Shown here: piece after piece, positions 27,090 through 36,041 of the stretch
Numbering within the stretch: position 1 is the stretch's first letter
Layout: every line of letters begins with the position of its first letter
Source: Granulicella tundricola MP5ACTX9
GTDB taxonomy: Bacteria; Acidobacteriota; Terriglobia; Terriglobales; Acidobacteriaceae
Length of the DNA: 64,000 bases
Reading direction: 5' to 3'
Assembly: GCF_000178975.2 (NCBI RefSeq)
Contig: NC_015057.1
Location: 310,001 to 374,000 of the forward strand
Made by a program: the position numbers and the translations under genes
The notes under the pieces: model-generated
What the model was told of the DNA's origin: nothing
The model's input: the letters and a program-made list of their open reading frames with translations, nothing else
Database searches by the model: none

Positions 27090-28931
27090 ATGCACCATTC
27101 CACGACCCGGCCAGCCCGTTTCCGAGCCCTTGCGCCCCTGTTCGCAGCACTCATTCTCGCCGCCTCGGCGTCTCTTCCGGCCCCGGCCCAGACGGTCCCG
27201 GTCAACATCGCCGCGCCCGTCACCTCGGACGTCTGGTGGAAGCACGCCGTCGTCTATGAGATCTATCCCCGCTCCTACCAGGACTCCAACGGCGACGGCC
27301 TCGGTGATCTCAACGGCATTACCCAGCGCCTGCCCTATCTCCAATCCCTCGGCGTGGATGCCATCTGGATCGCACCCATGTACCCATCGCCCCAGGTCGA
27401 CTTCGGCTACGACATCTCGAACTACGAGTCCGTCGACCCGCAGTACGGCACTCTTGCCGATATGGACAAGCTCATCGCCGCTGGCAAGCAGCACAACATC
27501 CGCGTCGTCCTGGACATGGTCCTCAACCACACCTCGGACAAGCACCAGTGGTTCATCGACTCTGCCAGCTCCCGCACCAATCCCCGCCACAACTGGTACG
27601 TCTGGAACGACGGCATCCCCGCCGACGGCCCCGGCGTCACCGCCTACCAGAAGAAGTATGAGCATGAGGACCTGAACGGCAAAAAGGTCGTCCCACCCAA
27701 CAACTGGACCTCCGGCTTCGGCGGCTCGGCCTGGGAGTGGGTCCCTGCCGTCCACCAGTACTACTACCACTTCTTCTACATCCAGCAGCCGGACCTCAAC
27801 TGGCGCAACCCTGAGGTTGAGAAGGCAGCCTTCGGAGCCATGCGCTTCTGGCTCGACCGTGGCGTAGCCGGGTTCCGCCTGGACGCCATCCCCACCCTCT
27901 TTGAAGATCCCAAGCTGACCAACGCACCGGAGCTCGGTGGCCTCAACAAGCAGGGCGATCCCAACCTGAGCGACAAGTACCAGTCCAATCTGCCTGAGGT
28001 TCACGACGTCATCCGCCGCATGCGGGCGATGGTCGCCTCCTACGCCGGCAACCGTGTCCTGATCGGCGAGACCTACCTCCCCGATACCGCCGCTCTCGTC
28101 CCCTGGTACGGAGGAGAAAAGCTGAATGAGCTCCAGCTCCCGATGAACATGCTCGTGGGCTTCCACGGCGACCACGACAAGCTCAACGCAGCATCCTTCC
28201 GCACTCGCATTGAAGAGGCGGAGAATATCCTCCCCGGCTCCCAGCCTCTCTTCGTCTTTGACAACCATGACAACGTCCGGTCTTGGGAGCGTTATGGCGA
28301 TGGTGTCCACAATGAAGCCATAGCCCGCACCATCGCTGCCGTTCTCTACACCTCACGCGCCACCGCCATGACCTGGGAAGGTGCGGAGATCGGCATGGTC
28401 ACCACCACGCCCACCCGCAAGGAAGACGTGAAGGACCCCATCGGCATCACCGGCTGGCCCAACGAGAAGGGCCGCGATGGCGAGCGCACCCCCATGCAGT
28501 GGGATACCTCAAAGAACGCCGGCTTCTCCACCGCCGATAAGACCTGGCTCCCCGTTCCTCCCAACTACAAGACCATCAACGTAGCCACGGAAGAGAAGGA
28601 ACCGGACTCGCTGCTCAACTGGAACAAGAAGCTGATCGCGCTGCGCCGTTCCAACCGCGCCATGCATGACGGCGGCCTCACCATGCTCAACCCCAACGAC
28701 CCCAGCGTCCTCTCCTGGCTGCGCAGCACCGCACCCGGACAACCCGCCGTCGTCGTCGCCATGAACATGTCGGCCGAGCCGAAGACCATCTCGCTCGATC
28801 TCTCCACAACCGGCTTCAAGGGCAAGACCGTCAAGACTCTTCTGACAGACCAACCCTCCCTCGCCAACACCTCAACCGTCACCAACATCACCCTCCCACC
28901 CTTCGCCTCCTGGATCGCACAAATCCAGTAG
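27090..28931 (+). CDS. Secreted GH13 alpha-glucosidase / oligo-1,6-glucosidase-type enzyme
   Basis: A 613-residue enzyme. A Sec signal (RALAPLFAALILAASAS) ends at PAPAQ and GGAGG precedes the ATG. The GH13 regions are all present: EIYPRSYQDSNGDGLGDLNG at the barrel start, region I DMVLNHTSDKH, region II GFRLDAI with nucleophile Asp265, region III GETYL with acid/base Glu327, and region IV FDNHD with Asp394. A C-terminal beta domain ends ITLPPFASWIAQIQ. Members split alpha-1,4 or alpha-1,6 glucosidic bonds of short oligosaccharides. The next gene is a trehalase, so an alpha-glucan/trehalose module is likely. Odd point: the usual GDEIG after region IV reads EGAEIG. Trehalose synthase activity cannot be excluded. 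Confidence 0.9.
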   Translation: MHHSTTRPARFRALAPLFAALILAASASLPAPAQTVPVNIAAPVTSDVWWKHAVVYEIYPRSYQDSNGDGLGDLNGITQRLPYLQSLGVDAIWIAPMYPSPQVDFGYDISNYESVDPQYGTLADMDKLIAAGKQHNIRVVLDMVLNHTSDKHQWFIDSASSRTNPRHNWYVWNDGIPADGPGVTAYQKKYEHEDLNGKKVVPPNNWTSGFGGSAWEWVPAVHQYYYHFFYIQQPDLNWRNPEVEKAAFGAMRFWLDRGVAGFRLDAIPTLFEDPKLTNAPELGGLNKQGDPNLSDKYQSNLPEVHDVIRRMRAMVASYAGNRVLIGETYLPDTAALVPWYGGEKLNELQLPMNMLVGFHGDHDKLNAASFRTRIEEAENILPGSQPLFVFDNHDNVRSWERYGDGVHNEAIARTIAAVLYTSRATAMTWEGAEIGMVTTTPTRKEDVKDPIGITGWPNEKGRDGERTPMQWDTSKNAGFSTADKTWLPVPPNYKTINVATEEKEPDSLLNWNKKLIALRRSNRAMHDGGLTMLNPNDPSVLSWLRSTAPGQPAVVVAMNMSAEPKTISLDLSTTGFKGKTVKTLLTDQPSLANTSTVTNITLPPFASWIAQIQ

Positions 28932-28944
28932 CTGAACATAAACT

Positions 28945-28987
28945 GGGTGCCCCATCCTCGGCGCAGTCTCATCGCGACAGGGTGGGG
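28945..28987. repeat. Dispersed palindromic (REP-like) repeat, copy 1
   Basis: The unit starts GGGTGCCCCATCCTC and ends AGGGTGGGG, with a GCAGTCTCATCG middle. CCCCATCCT pairs with AGGGTGGGG through 9 bp including one G-T wobble. A second copy lies at 54412-54458 in the same orientation. It lies 14 bases after the GH13 stop, so may also act as a terminator-like hairpin. Confidence 0.7.
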
Positions 28988-28988
28988 T

Positions 28989-29010
28989 ATCGTTTGCGGT
29001 AGCAAACGAT
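28989..29010. promoter_or_regulatory. 9-bp perfect inverted repeat upstream of trehalase
   Basis: ATCGTTTGC (28989-28997) and GCAAACGAT (29002-29010) are exact reverse complements around GGTA. The element directly abuts the REP-like repeat and ends 49 bases before the trehalase ATG. It could be an operator or simply part of the repeat. Confidence 0.45.
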
Positions 29011-29059
29011 GCACTCCGCCGTAGCAGTACAATCTCGAAGCATTCCACGAGACCCACTC

Positions 29060-30673
29060 ATGCCCAAACTCTTCCTCGCAACAATCCTCCTCACCACCTC
29101 CGCCATCGCTCAGGCGACCCTCCAGCCCGCCCCCGCTCCACCCTCCACAGACATCCACGCCTACATCGCCAACGGCTGGCAGACCCTCTCCCGCTCCATG
29201 GTCGAGTGCAAATCAGTCGTCGACCCCAAGGTCACCACGACCCCCATCCTTTACCTCCCCGCCGGCCTCCCCACGCCACCGGAGGTCACCGCGATGCAGC
29301 AGCAGTGCCACGTAGAGGTCCGCAGCCTCCCGCACAAGATCAAGGACCTCGGCGACCTACGCCCCTCCGAACTTCCCAAGGAAGGCCTCCTCTATCTCCC
29401 CAAGAAATACGTTGTCCCCGGCGGCCGCTTCAATGAAATGTACGGCTGGGACAGCTACTTCATCCTCCTCGGCCTCGTCCACGATAAGCAGTTGGATCTC
29501 GCCCGAGGCATGGTCGAGAACTTCTTCTTCGAGATTGAAAACTACGGCGCCATCCTCAACGCCAACCGCACCTACTTCTTCACCCGTTCGCAGCCCCCGT
29601 TCCTCAGCAGCATGATCCGCGAGGTCTACGAAGCTCCCGGCGCACCGCAGGACCCCAAGTGGCTCGCCCATGCCTATGACATGGCCCGCCGCGACTATGC
29701 CCTCTGGACCTCGCCCGCTCACCAGGCAGGCTCCACCGGCCTTGCCGCCTACCACGACCTCGGCGAAGGCCCCGTCCCCGAGATGGCAGACGACTCCGCC
29801 TACTACCCCGACGTCATCCGCTACCTCGAAGCCCATCCCGACTCCGACCAGCAATACCTCGTCCCCGACTCCTCCGACCCCGCCACCGTAGCCCGTACCT
29901 CCTGCGACACGCAGATGTCCAAGGTCTGCGCCGCTGCCGTCGTCGACGGTCACCGCCTCTCCGCCGCCTACTTCCGCGGCGACCGCGCCATGCGCGAATC
30001 CGGCTTCGACACCACCTTCCGCTTCGGCACCTTCTCGGGCTCCACAGACCACTACGCCCCGGTCTGCCTCAACGCTCTCCTCTTCAAGTACGAACAGGAC
30101 ATGGCTCATCTCGCCACCCTTCTCCATCGCCCCGCGGAGGCTGCCTCATGGAAGGCCCGCGCAGAGATCCGCCACCAGGCCATCGACAAGTTCCTCTGGA
30201 ACCCCGCCGCCGGCATGTATTTTGACTATGACTTCGTAGACCAGCACCGCTCCACCTATCACTACGTGACAACCTTCTACCCCCTCTGGGCTGGCCTCGC
30301 CTCGCAGGTCCAGGCCACCGCCGTCCGCAGCCACCTTGCGTACTTCGAGCGTCCCGGCGGCCTCGCCCTCTCGGACGTCACCTCCGGCGTCCAGTGGGAT
30401 CAGCCCTACGGCTGGGCCCCCACTACCTGGCTCGCAGTCTCAGGCCTCGAGAAGGCTGGCTTCCACGAAGACGCCACCCGAATCGCCAAATCCTTCTCCG
30501 CGACGGTGGAGGATAACTTCAAGCGCGACGGCACCATCCGCGAAAAGTACAACGTCGTCAGTGGCTCAGCCAACGTTCAGGTCGCCACCGGCTACAAGTC
30601 CAACGTGGTCGGCTTCGGCTGGACCAACGGCGTCTACCTCAAGCTGCAGGACCTCATCCAGCCCACAAAATAA
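29060..30673 (+). CDS. Secreted GH37 trehalase
   Basis: About 537 residues. The ATG at 29060 gives a Sec signal (MPKLFLATILLTTSAIAQA). GH37 signatures are clear: PGGRFNEMYGWDSYF near residue 130 (signature 1, PGGRFxExYxWDxY) and GVQWDQPYGWAPTTW near residue 455 (signature 2, QWDxPxGWxP). EKYNVVSG with its conserved Glu is close to the C-terminus. The (alpha/alpha)6 barrel hydrolyses trehalose to two glucose molecules, here outside the cytoplasm. It follows the GH13 gene on the same strand, separated by about 130 bases of repeat and hairpin. Length fits periplasmic trehalases (TreA about 565). Confidence 0.95.
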   Translation: MPKLFLATILLTTSAIAQATLQPAPAPPSTDIHAYIANGWQTLSRSMVECKSVVDPKVTTTPILYLPAGLPTPPEVTAMQQQCHVEVRSLPHKIKDLGDLRPSELPKEGLLYLPKKYVVPGGRFNEMYGWDSYFILLGLVHDKQLDLARGMVENFFFEIENYGAILNANRTYFFTRSQPPFLSSMIREVYEAPGAPQDPKWLAHAYDMARRDYALWTSPAHQAGSTGLAAYHDLGEGPVPEMADDSAYYPDVIRYLEAHPDSDQQYLVPDSSDPATVARTSCDTQMSKVCAAAVVDGHRLSAAYFRGDRAMRESGFDTTFRFGTFSGSTDHYAPVCLNALLFKYEQDMAHLATLLHRPAEAASWKARAEIRHQAIDKFLWNPAAGMYFDYDFVDQHRSTYHYVTTFYPLWAGLASQVQATAVRSHLAYFERPGGLALSDVTSGVQWDQPYGWAPTTWLAVSGLEKAGFHEDATRIAKSFSATVEDNFKRDGTIREKYNVVSGSANVQVATGYKSNVVGFGWTNGVYLKLQDLIQPTK

Positions 30674-30711
30674 CTCGCCTCCCACGTAAGTGCATGACAT
30701 AATTCACCCAA

Positions 30712-31788
30712 ATGGAACCTACCGCTAATCCTGAAGGCCCCGCCCGCCGAGCCTGGGGCGTCATCCTCGCATGGATCGGCGGCATCACCGCCGTCATCGG
30801 CTTCATCGGAACCGTCACCGGCACCTTCACCACTCTCTCGGACCGCCTCCACCGCAACTCCGACTTCGACGCCCAGATCGCCCTGGCTCAGGCCCAGGTC
30901 AAGCAGTCCGAGTATCCGCAGGCCGTTCAGACCTACGCCGCCGTCCTTAAGCAGGACCCCCACTACCGCCCCGCCCTCGATGGCCAGCTCCAGACCGTCG
31001 AGCACTGGGTCGAAGACTTCCGCGTCCCGCCCCGCGAAGACGAAAAGACCACCGTCACCGCCAGCAATCTGCTCGACCAGATCTTCCCCGTCCTGGACGC
31101 AGCGCTGGTCCGCACAAAAGCGCTACAAACCGCAGACATCCAGGCCCACATCGGCTGGGCTCACTGGCTTAATCAGCACATCGCTGAGCGCGAGTTCGGC
31201 TCAACCGCAGTAGACAATCTCCACGCCGCCCTTGTCACCGATCCCAACAACGTCTATGCCAACGCCATGCTCGGCAACTGGATGCTCCAAAACCACCAGA
31301 GTCTACCCGAGGCCATCCGGCACTTTGACACCGCAGTCGCCACTGGCAAGGAGCGCCCACTCGTCCGCCGATATCAGCTCGCTGCCTACGACAATCTGGA
31401 CGCCCCGGGAGGCCGCACCGCCATCCTCAAGGCCGTCAGCTCAATGCGCCAGGCCAATGAGCCTCTCGACTCCGAGCGTCGCCGCAATGTCTTCGTCTAC
31501 TGCTGCCGCCCCGGCACCATCTTTCGTAATGAGCTCGTCGAATCCTTCACCGCCCTTCCGCAGGACGAGTTCTGGCAGACCTATCTCTGGCTTGACGCAG
31601 ACGACCCCCCGGAAGGCGAGCAGATCCGGCAGCTCAACCGCCGTTACATCCAGGCCTCACTCGCTGAAGTAGCCGGTCACCGCGCGGATGCCCTCACCCA
31701 GTTCCGCGCTCTGAAAAAGGACGTTCAGATTCCTGGCACCTCCCTCGACGAACTGGTCGCCGAAGCCATCCAGCGCCTCTCTACCTAA
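30712..31788 (+). CDS. Membrane-anchored TPR-like protein of unknown function
   Basis: A 358-residue protein with a short N-terminal tail and one transmembrane helix at about 15-37 (WGVILAWIGGITAVIGFIGTV). A soluble region follows with TPR-like helix pairs (IALAQAQVKQSEYPQAVQTY, NVYANAMLGNWMLQNHQSLP, YIQASLAEVAGHRADALTQF). The soluble part probably faces the periplasm and mediates protein contacts. It lies 38 bases after trehalase on the same strand and may be co-transcribed, but nothing ties it to trehalose. The neighbour at 31812 is convergent. I do not recognise a named family. Confidence 0.75.
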   Translation: MEPTANPEGPARRAWGVILAWIGGITAVIGFIGTVTGTFTTLSDRLHRNSDFDAQIALAQAQVKQSEYPQAVQTYAAVLKQDPHYRPALDGQLQTVEHWVEDFRVPPREDEKTTVTASNLLDQIFPVLDAALVRTKALQTADIQAHIGWAHWLNQHIAEREFGSTAVDNLHAALVTDPNNVYANAMLGNWMLQNHQSLPEAIRHFDTAVATGKERPLVRRYQLAAYDNLDAPGGRTAILKAVSSMRQANEPLDSERRRNVFVYCCRPGTIFRNELVESFTALPQDEFWQTYLWLDADDPPEGEQIRQLNRRYIQASLAEVAGHRADALTQFRALKKDVQIPGTSLDELVAEAIQRLST

Positions 31789-31811
31789 AAGTCACGCAGC
31801 TCTCCCACCGG

Positions 31812-33185
31812 TCATTGCAACAGCACGGCGCTGTCCCCATTCAACGGGGAGCCTATGTCCAGCGACGAGTAGTCGTTCCCGAACGTACTCAACACGTTGA
31901 CATTGAATTGCAGCGTCTTCGCCACGACGATCGTATAAGCCGAAGAGATCGCACCCACGCCATAGGTCAGCATGGCGTTCGGAAGATAGATCGCACCTTC
32001 CAGCTTGCTCCCTGACACCAGGCTCGCAAGGAACACTCCAGTGGAAGTATTGCCGGGGTCCTGAAAGAACAGCACTCCTCCGTACTCGCCGCTGGTGGGC
32101 GCAGTCAGTGAGAAGTTACTCAGCCCCAGCGTAGCCGGAGCTGTAATCGAAATTCCCCCCACCGGCCCATAGTTATAAAACGTAACCCCTTGCCCCTGGA
32201 TATTGGAAAGCAGACTGACGGTCAGGTTCAAACCTCCGGACGGTATCCCTAATAGCCCCGGCCCGGTCTTCAGGATGTACATTCCGGGATTGAACGTCAC
32301 ATTCGTCCCAATGCCTGCCGTTATGGAGATCCCTCCACAGTAGACCCCCGGATTGAACACGTAGTTACCAGCCAGCAGGATGGTCACAGCAGAGGCCGAG
32401 CCGTAGTAAGAATTCCCAACCTTGGACCCGCAGGCACCAACCGCAGGCGCCGGCAGGTAGGCCAGCGGATCGGCAGGGGTCGGATTCAAAGCCCCGGTCT
32501 GAAGACCGCTGCCCAGGCAAAGCAGCCCGGCCGCGCCCCCATGCACCTTGATGTACGGCGCGGTAAAGCCCAGGCCAAGCAGGCAACTGAAGGCATACGG
32601 CGAACTCGATTCAACCACGATCCCGCACTGTGAACTGATCCCCAATCCCACCGCGATCGACATGGCCCCTGCAGCCGTAGGGTCCAGTGCATAGATACAA
32701 GCGCCGCCGGGATTCCGCGCTGCCTCTGATCGTGCAGAGATATTGAATTGACTGATTCCCAGCATCTTCATGAAGTAAGTCGGCACGTGTTGCGCCACCT
32801 GGACCTCCACATACCCGCGCTTTCCATAGTTCGGGTCCGCAGACCCCATTGCGCACGGCGGAGAGTTGAGCACCAGCGTCAGGTCGTCCGAGCTCGTCGC
32901 GCAGTTCAACAGCAGCGGCGTAGCTGGATAGCCATTCTCGATAAAGGAGCTCTGCACCGCCGACTGCATGGCTGGGCAGCTCACCAGGCTTCCACACACA
33001 CGAATCTCCAGCGCCGCCGCAGTCGCCGCCGTATCGGTCGCGCTCTGCAGCCTCAGCTTGGACAGTTGACGATGTCCAACGTCGATCGAAATTCCAAGGA
33101 ACCCCAGGATGACCAACAAGCTGACCGCAGCGGCCACCAGCACCTGTCCGCTTTCGTTCGATACCAGGAAGATTCGATTCCGCAT
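31812..33185 (-). CDS. TadG/TadE-like secreted protein (orphan)
   Basis: About 457 residues from the ATG at 33185, with GAGGA about 9 bases upstream. The N-terminus is the TadG-like signature: ESGQVLVAAAVSLLVILGFLGISIDVGHRQLSK, written here only as its key parts ESGQ, the hydrophobic helix and DVGHRQLSK, then LQSATDTAATAAALE. In Tad pili this helix is an anchor with a prepilin-like context. The rest is Gly/Ser/Ala-rich and beta-prone (VTFNPGMYILKTGPG, NIQGQGVTFYNYGPV), without the von Willebrand domain of long TadG proteins. No other tad genes are in the window, so a role in a pilus is unsupported; a surface protein using the same export route is possible. Confidence 0.75.
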   Translation of the reverse strand: MRNRIFLVSNESGQVLVAAAVSLLVILGFLGISIDVGHRQLSKLRLQSATDTAATAAALEIRVCGSLVSCPAMQSAVQSSFIENGYPATPLLLNCATSSDDLTLVLNSPPCAMGSADPNYGKRGYVEVQVAQHVPTYFMKMLGISQFNISARSEAARNPGGACIYALDPTAAGAMSIAVGLGISSQCGIVVESSSPYAFSCLLGLGFTAPYIKVHGGAAGLLCLGSGLQTGALNPTPADPLAYLPAPAVGACGSKVGNSYYGSASAVTILLAGNYVFNPGVYCGGISITAGIGTNVTFNPGMYILKTGPGLLGIPSGGLNLTVSLLSNIQGQGVTFYNYGPVGGISITAPATLGLSNFSLTAPTSGEYGGVLFFQDPGNTSTGVFLASLVSGSKLEGAIYLPNAMLTYGVGAISSAYTIVVAKTLQFNVNVLSTFGNDYSSLDIGSPLNGDSAVLLQ

Positions 33186-33462
33186 AGATGCGATCCTCGG
33201 ATGGGGCAAGCTCAAGTCACTGGAGATCTCACGCACAAATCAAAGTCGAGGTGTCGGCTGCATCCTGAAAGACAAGCTTCGTGCGGAGACGCAGTTCGAG
33301 TAAGGTAACCCTCAGACCGGCCCCAGCGACGTTCCGTCCGCGATAGCCATTGAACTCGTCTTGTGATATGAAAATGCTGAATATCGGGCAAATCCGCGCA
33401 TATCTGCCCGGAAAGTTGTATTGGGCACGACGCTTACGTGTCAGCGTCTATGAGCGGCATTC

Positions 33463-35892
33463 CTACCGGTGATCGTCGTGATCGGAGACTGAGCCTCGAA
33501 GACTATGAAGAGGTGCGAAGTTCGGATCGGCAGTGCGCCAGATCTCTTCCAGGCTTTCCTTCATGGCTCGGGCTCGTTCCGCCTGGCCCCCAGCCGCATA
33601 CAGCTTCACCAGCGCCAGCCGCGAGAGCGGCAGATAGACCGACCGTGGACGCTGGTGGGCATTGGCCAGCAGCCGCTCGAACTCCGCCGCCGCTCCAGCA
33701 CGATCGCCAGAGGCCAGCAACGCCCGCGCCCGGTAATAGATAGGCATCAACTCCATGGAGTTGTTGAGATCGTAGGGCCGGGCCGGAGCAAGCACCGCCA
33801 CCGCATCGCGCGGCCGCCCGGCATGAAGCGCAACGATGGCATACGCCACCGGAAGCTCAGACTCATTCAGCAGCGTATCGGTGGGAGACAGCGCCTTGGC
33901 CGCCGCCGCAAACTCCCGTGCACGGCTCTCGTTACCCAGCGTCGCCCACACCATGGCGGCGCTCGCGTCCAGATCCGCTCCAGGCTGGGAGTGCGCCTGC
34001 TCATCCTCCGCCCATCTCACTGCGGTCGCACTCTCGCCCAGTTCGGCAAAGATCCCCGCGCCGTTCAACTCGATCACCGAAGCCAGCTCCGGCATCGCAT
34101 GAGCACGCGCGGCATCGATCGCACCCTGAAACATCTCGGCCGCACGTCTCAGGTGCCCGCCGTAGACCTCAGCCTCCGCCGCATCGTTCAGCAACAGCGA
34201 CTCCAGCGGCGTGCCATGGACGAACCGCTCCTCACTCTGCTGACGGCCCTGGTCTCCCTGCACGATCGCCAGCTCATGACACGCCATGTGGAAGCCCATG
34301 GAGGTCGATTCCTCCCGCTGCCGGTCATTACAAAGCGTAGAGAGGGCCGGCAAATCCCCACTGATCAGCAGAGCCTGGGCAAGCGTCGTATACGGCACAG
34401 GCAGCGCCGGCTCAAGCGCAATCGCACGCCGCACGGACGCAACCGCCTTTTGACCTTCTCCCAGCGAGAGGTACTCCGTCGCCAGGTTGTTCGCAGGGAC
34501 CACATCATGCGGATAAAGCGAGCTCCAAAGCTCATACGCGCTGATCGCACGTCCCAGTTCACCGGTCGCATAGCCGTAGTAGCTCGTCGCAATGTATAGC
34601 TTCTCGCGGTCCGTCGTCCGGTCCCTCAGGTCGAAGGCCTTCTGGTAGTAAGCCCGCGAGAGCGACCGCTCGCCGTTATTCGAGTAGCTCCGCCCCATCT
34701 GCAGGTACGCCAGCGCAAAATTCGGGTCCAGGTCGATCGCCAGCTTGAAGTCCTCGCGTGCTTCAAGATCCCGCCCCGCAAAATGCTTCTGTTCACCCTC
34801 GCGAAACGCCCTCAGCGCCGCGAGTGAACTGGTCGTCGCCTGCGTCAAGGGCACGTCGAACCGCCCCAGCGTCGCAGTCGGCTCGCCCAGCCGCAGACGG
34901 ATGGCATTGGCGGCGTCGCCCAGCGCGGCCAGCAAGGTCTCCGCGCTATTGGTGCTCGCCTCCGTCGACGCGATCTCGCGCCCGTCCGTACATCGTTCCG
35001 CCGCCAGCCGCACCGTGTAGCCGGAGCCCGACCGCAGCAAACGTCCGTTCAGCAGAGCTCGTCCCCCGGAGCTCCCGCAGACGGAAAGCTCCGCCGCAGC
35101 CCGTGAAAGCTTCGCCCCTTTACCCGATTGCAATACCGCACTCGCCCGCTCAAAGTGTTCCCCGGAGATGGCATGAAGAAACGGCGACTCCTCCATTTTG
35201 ATCCGGAACGCCAGCGACAGCGCATCGTCCAGCGACGCATCGCCCGTCTCGTTCTCGATGCTCCCCAGCGCAACCGTATCGCCCTCCGCAAGGATCGGCC
35301 GGTGATGCCGCCAACCCCATGCCATCCACACCGCCAACCCCACAAGCAGCACCGCCGCCAACCCCAGAAGCGCAAACGGCCGCCGCCCCCGGCCTTCATC
35401 GAGGGGGACCTGCGTCGTTGCATCGATATCAGGGAGTACGTCCACCCGCGGCGGCTCAGGCACCTCGGCTTCAGGCACAGGCACAGCCGCGGCGATCGTC
35501 TCCACCGCTCCCAGAAACCGGTAGCCCCGCCGAGCGACGGTCTCCAGGTATCGCGGCCCTGCGGCGCTGTCCTGAAGCGCCTCCCGCAACTTCGCAGCAG
35601 CCACTCGCAGGTTGTTATCGAACTCTACAAATGTCTTCTCGCCCCACAGCCGGTTGCGCAACTCTTCACGCGTCACGATCTCGCCGGGAGTCTCCAGCAG
35701 CACCATCAGCATCCTAAAGGGGAGATCCTGGATGCGGACGCGGTGTCCATTCCTCAGCAGCAACCCAGCCGCAGGCTGAGCCTCAAAGTCGCCAAACAGA
35801 ATCCGCCGCCCACCGCGCGCGGGACCCTCCGCAGCCCCTTCAGACGCAGTTCCAGACGGAGAGTTTCCAGATCCAGGAACGATGGCGGCCAT
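33463..35892 (-). CDS. OmpR-type winged-helix / TM / TPR membrane regulator (CadC-like)
   Basis: An 809-residue one-component regulator. Residues about 28-115 are an OmpR-type winged helix (ILFGDFEAQPAAGLLLRNG, VTREELRNRLWGEKTFVEFD, NLRVAAAKLREAL, YLETVARRGYRFLG). A transmembrane helix is at about 173-193 (FALLGLAAVLLVGLAVWMAW). The C-terminal 600 residues contain a TolB/adenylate-cyclase-associated-like region and TPR repeats (NFALAYLQMGRSYSNNGE, LPVPYTTLAQALLISGDL). It should bind DNA on the cytoplasmic side and sense through the periplasmic TPRs. It is divergent from the GloVer protein gene, with a perfect palindrome between them (35949-35962). The type is abundant in Acidobacteriota; targets are unknown. 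Confidence 0.88.
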   Translation of the reverse strand: MAAIVPGSGNSPSGTASEGAAEGPARGGRRILFGDFEAQPAAGLLLRNGHRVRIQDLPFRMLMVLLETPGEIVTREELRNRLWGEKTFVEFDNNLRVAAAKLREALQDSAAGPRYLETVARRGYRFLGAVETIAAAVPVPEAEVPEPPRVDVLPDIDATTQVPLDEGRGRRPFALLGLAAVLLVGLAVWMAWGWRHHRPILAEGDTVALGSIENETGDASLDDALSLAFRIKMEESPFLHAISGEHFERASAVLQSGKGAKLSRAAAELSVCGSSGGRALLNGRLLRSGSGYTVRLAAERCTDGREIASTEASTNSAETLLAALGDAANAIRLRLGEPTATLGRFDVPLTQATTSSLAALRAFREGEQKHFAGRDLEAREDFKLAIDLDPNFALAYLQMGRSYSNNGERSLSRAYYQKAFDLRDRTTDREKLYIATSYYGYATGELGRAISAYELWSSLYPHDVVPANNLATEYLSLGEGQKAVASVRRAIALEPALPVPYTTLAQALLISGDLPALSTLCNDRQREESTSMGFHMACHELAIVQGDQGRQQSEERFVHGTPLESLLLNDAAEAEVYGGHLRRAAEMFQGAIDAARAHAMPELASVIELNGAGIFAELGESATAVRWAEDEQAHSQPGADLDASAAMVWATLGNESRAREFAAAAKALSPTDTLLNESELPVAYAIVALHAGRPRDAVAVLAPARPYDLNNSMELMPIYYRARALLASGDRAGAAAEFERLLANAHQRPRSVYLPLSRLALVKLYAAGGQAERARAMKESLEEIWRTADPNFAPLHSLRGSVSDHDDHR

Positions 35893-35948
35893 GAGTCATC
35901 ATAGCAATGGCCTTTTGGCAAGCCCCCCGCGTTCTTCGCGCGCGGTCA

Positions 35949-35962
35949 TAATCAATTGATTA
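35949..35962. promoter_or_regulatory. Palindrome TAATCAATTGATTA in a divergent promoter, with a second half-site at 35993
   Basis: All 14 bases are self-complementary. The left half recurs as ATAATCAATT at 35992-36001, about 44 bases downstream (roughly four helical turns). The site lies 57 bases upstream of the regulator start (35892) and 80 bases before the GloVer gene (36042). An autoregulatory operator of the divergent winged-helix protein is inferred. Confidence 0.5.
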
Positions 35963-36041
35963 CAAAAGCGATAGCTGTTACCACCCGCTTAATAATCAAT
36001 TTCTTTGACTTAGCCCCTCCCGGTGCCGCCATCTATCTCCA

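Noticed and set aside
26784-28310. 508-codon minus-strand open frame over the GH13 gene
   Set aside because: It is fully antisense to a well-supported GH13 gene, is Val/Gly/Asp-rich without any motif, and arises from high-GC third positions of the real gene.
33385-33410. CGGGCA / TGCCCG inverted repeat between regulator and TadG genes
   Set aside because: Only 6 bp with a 14-base loop and no T-run; too weak to call a terminator or operator.
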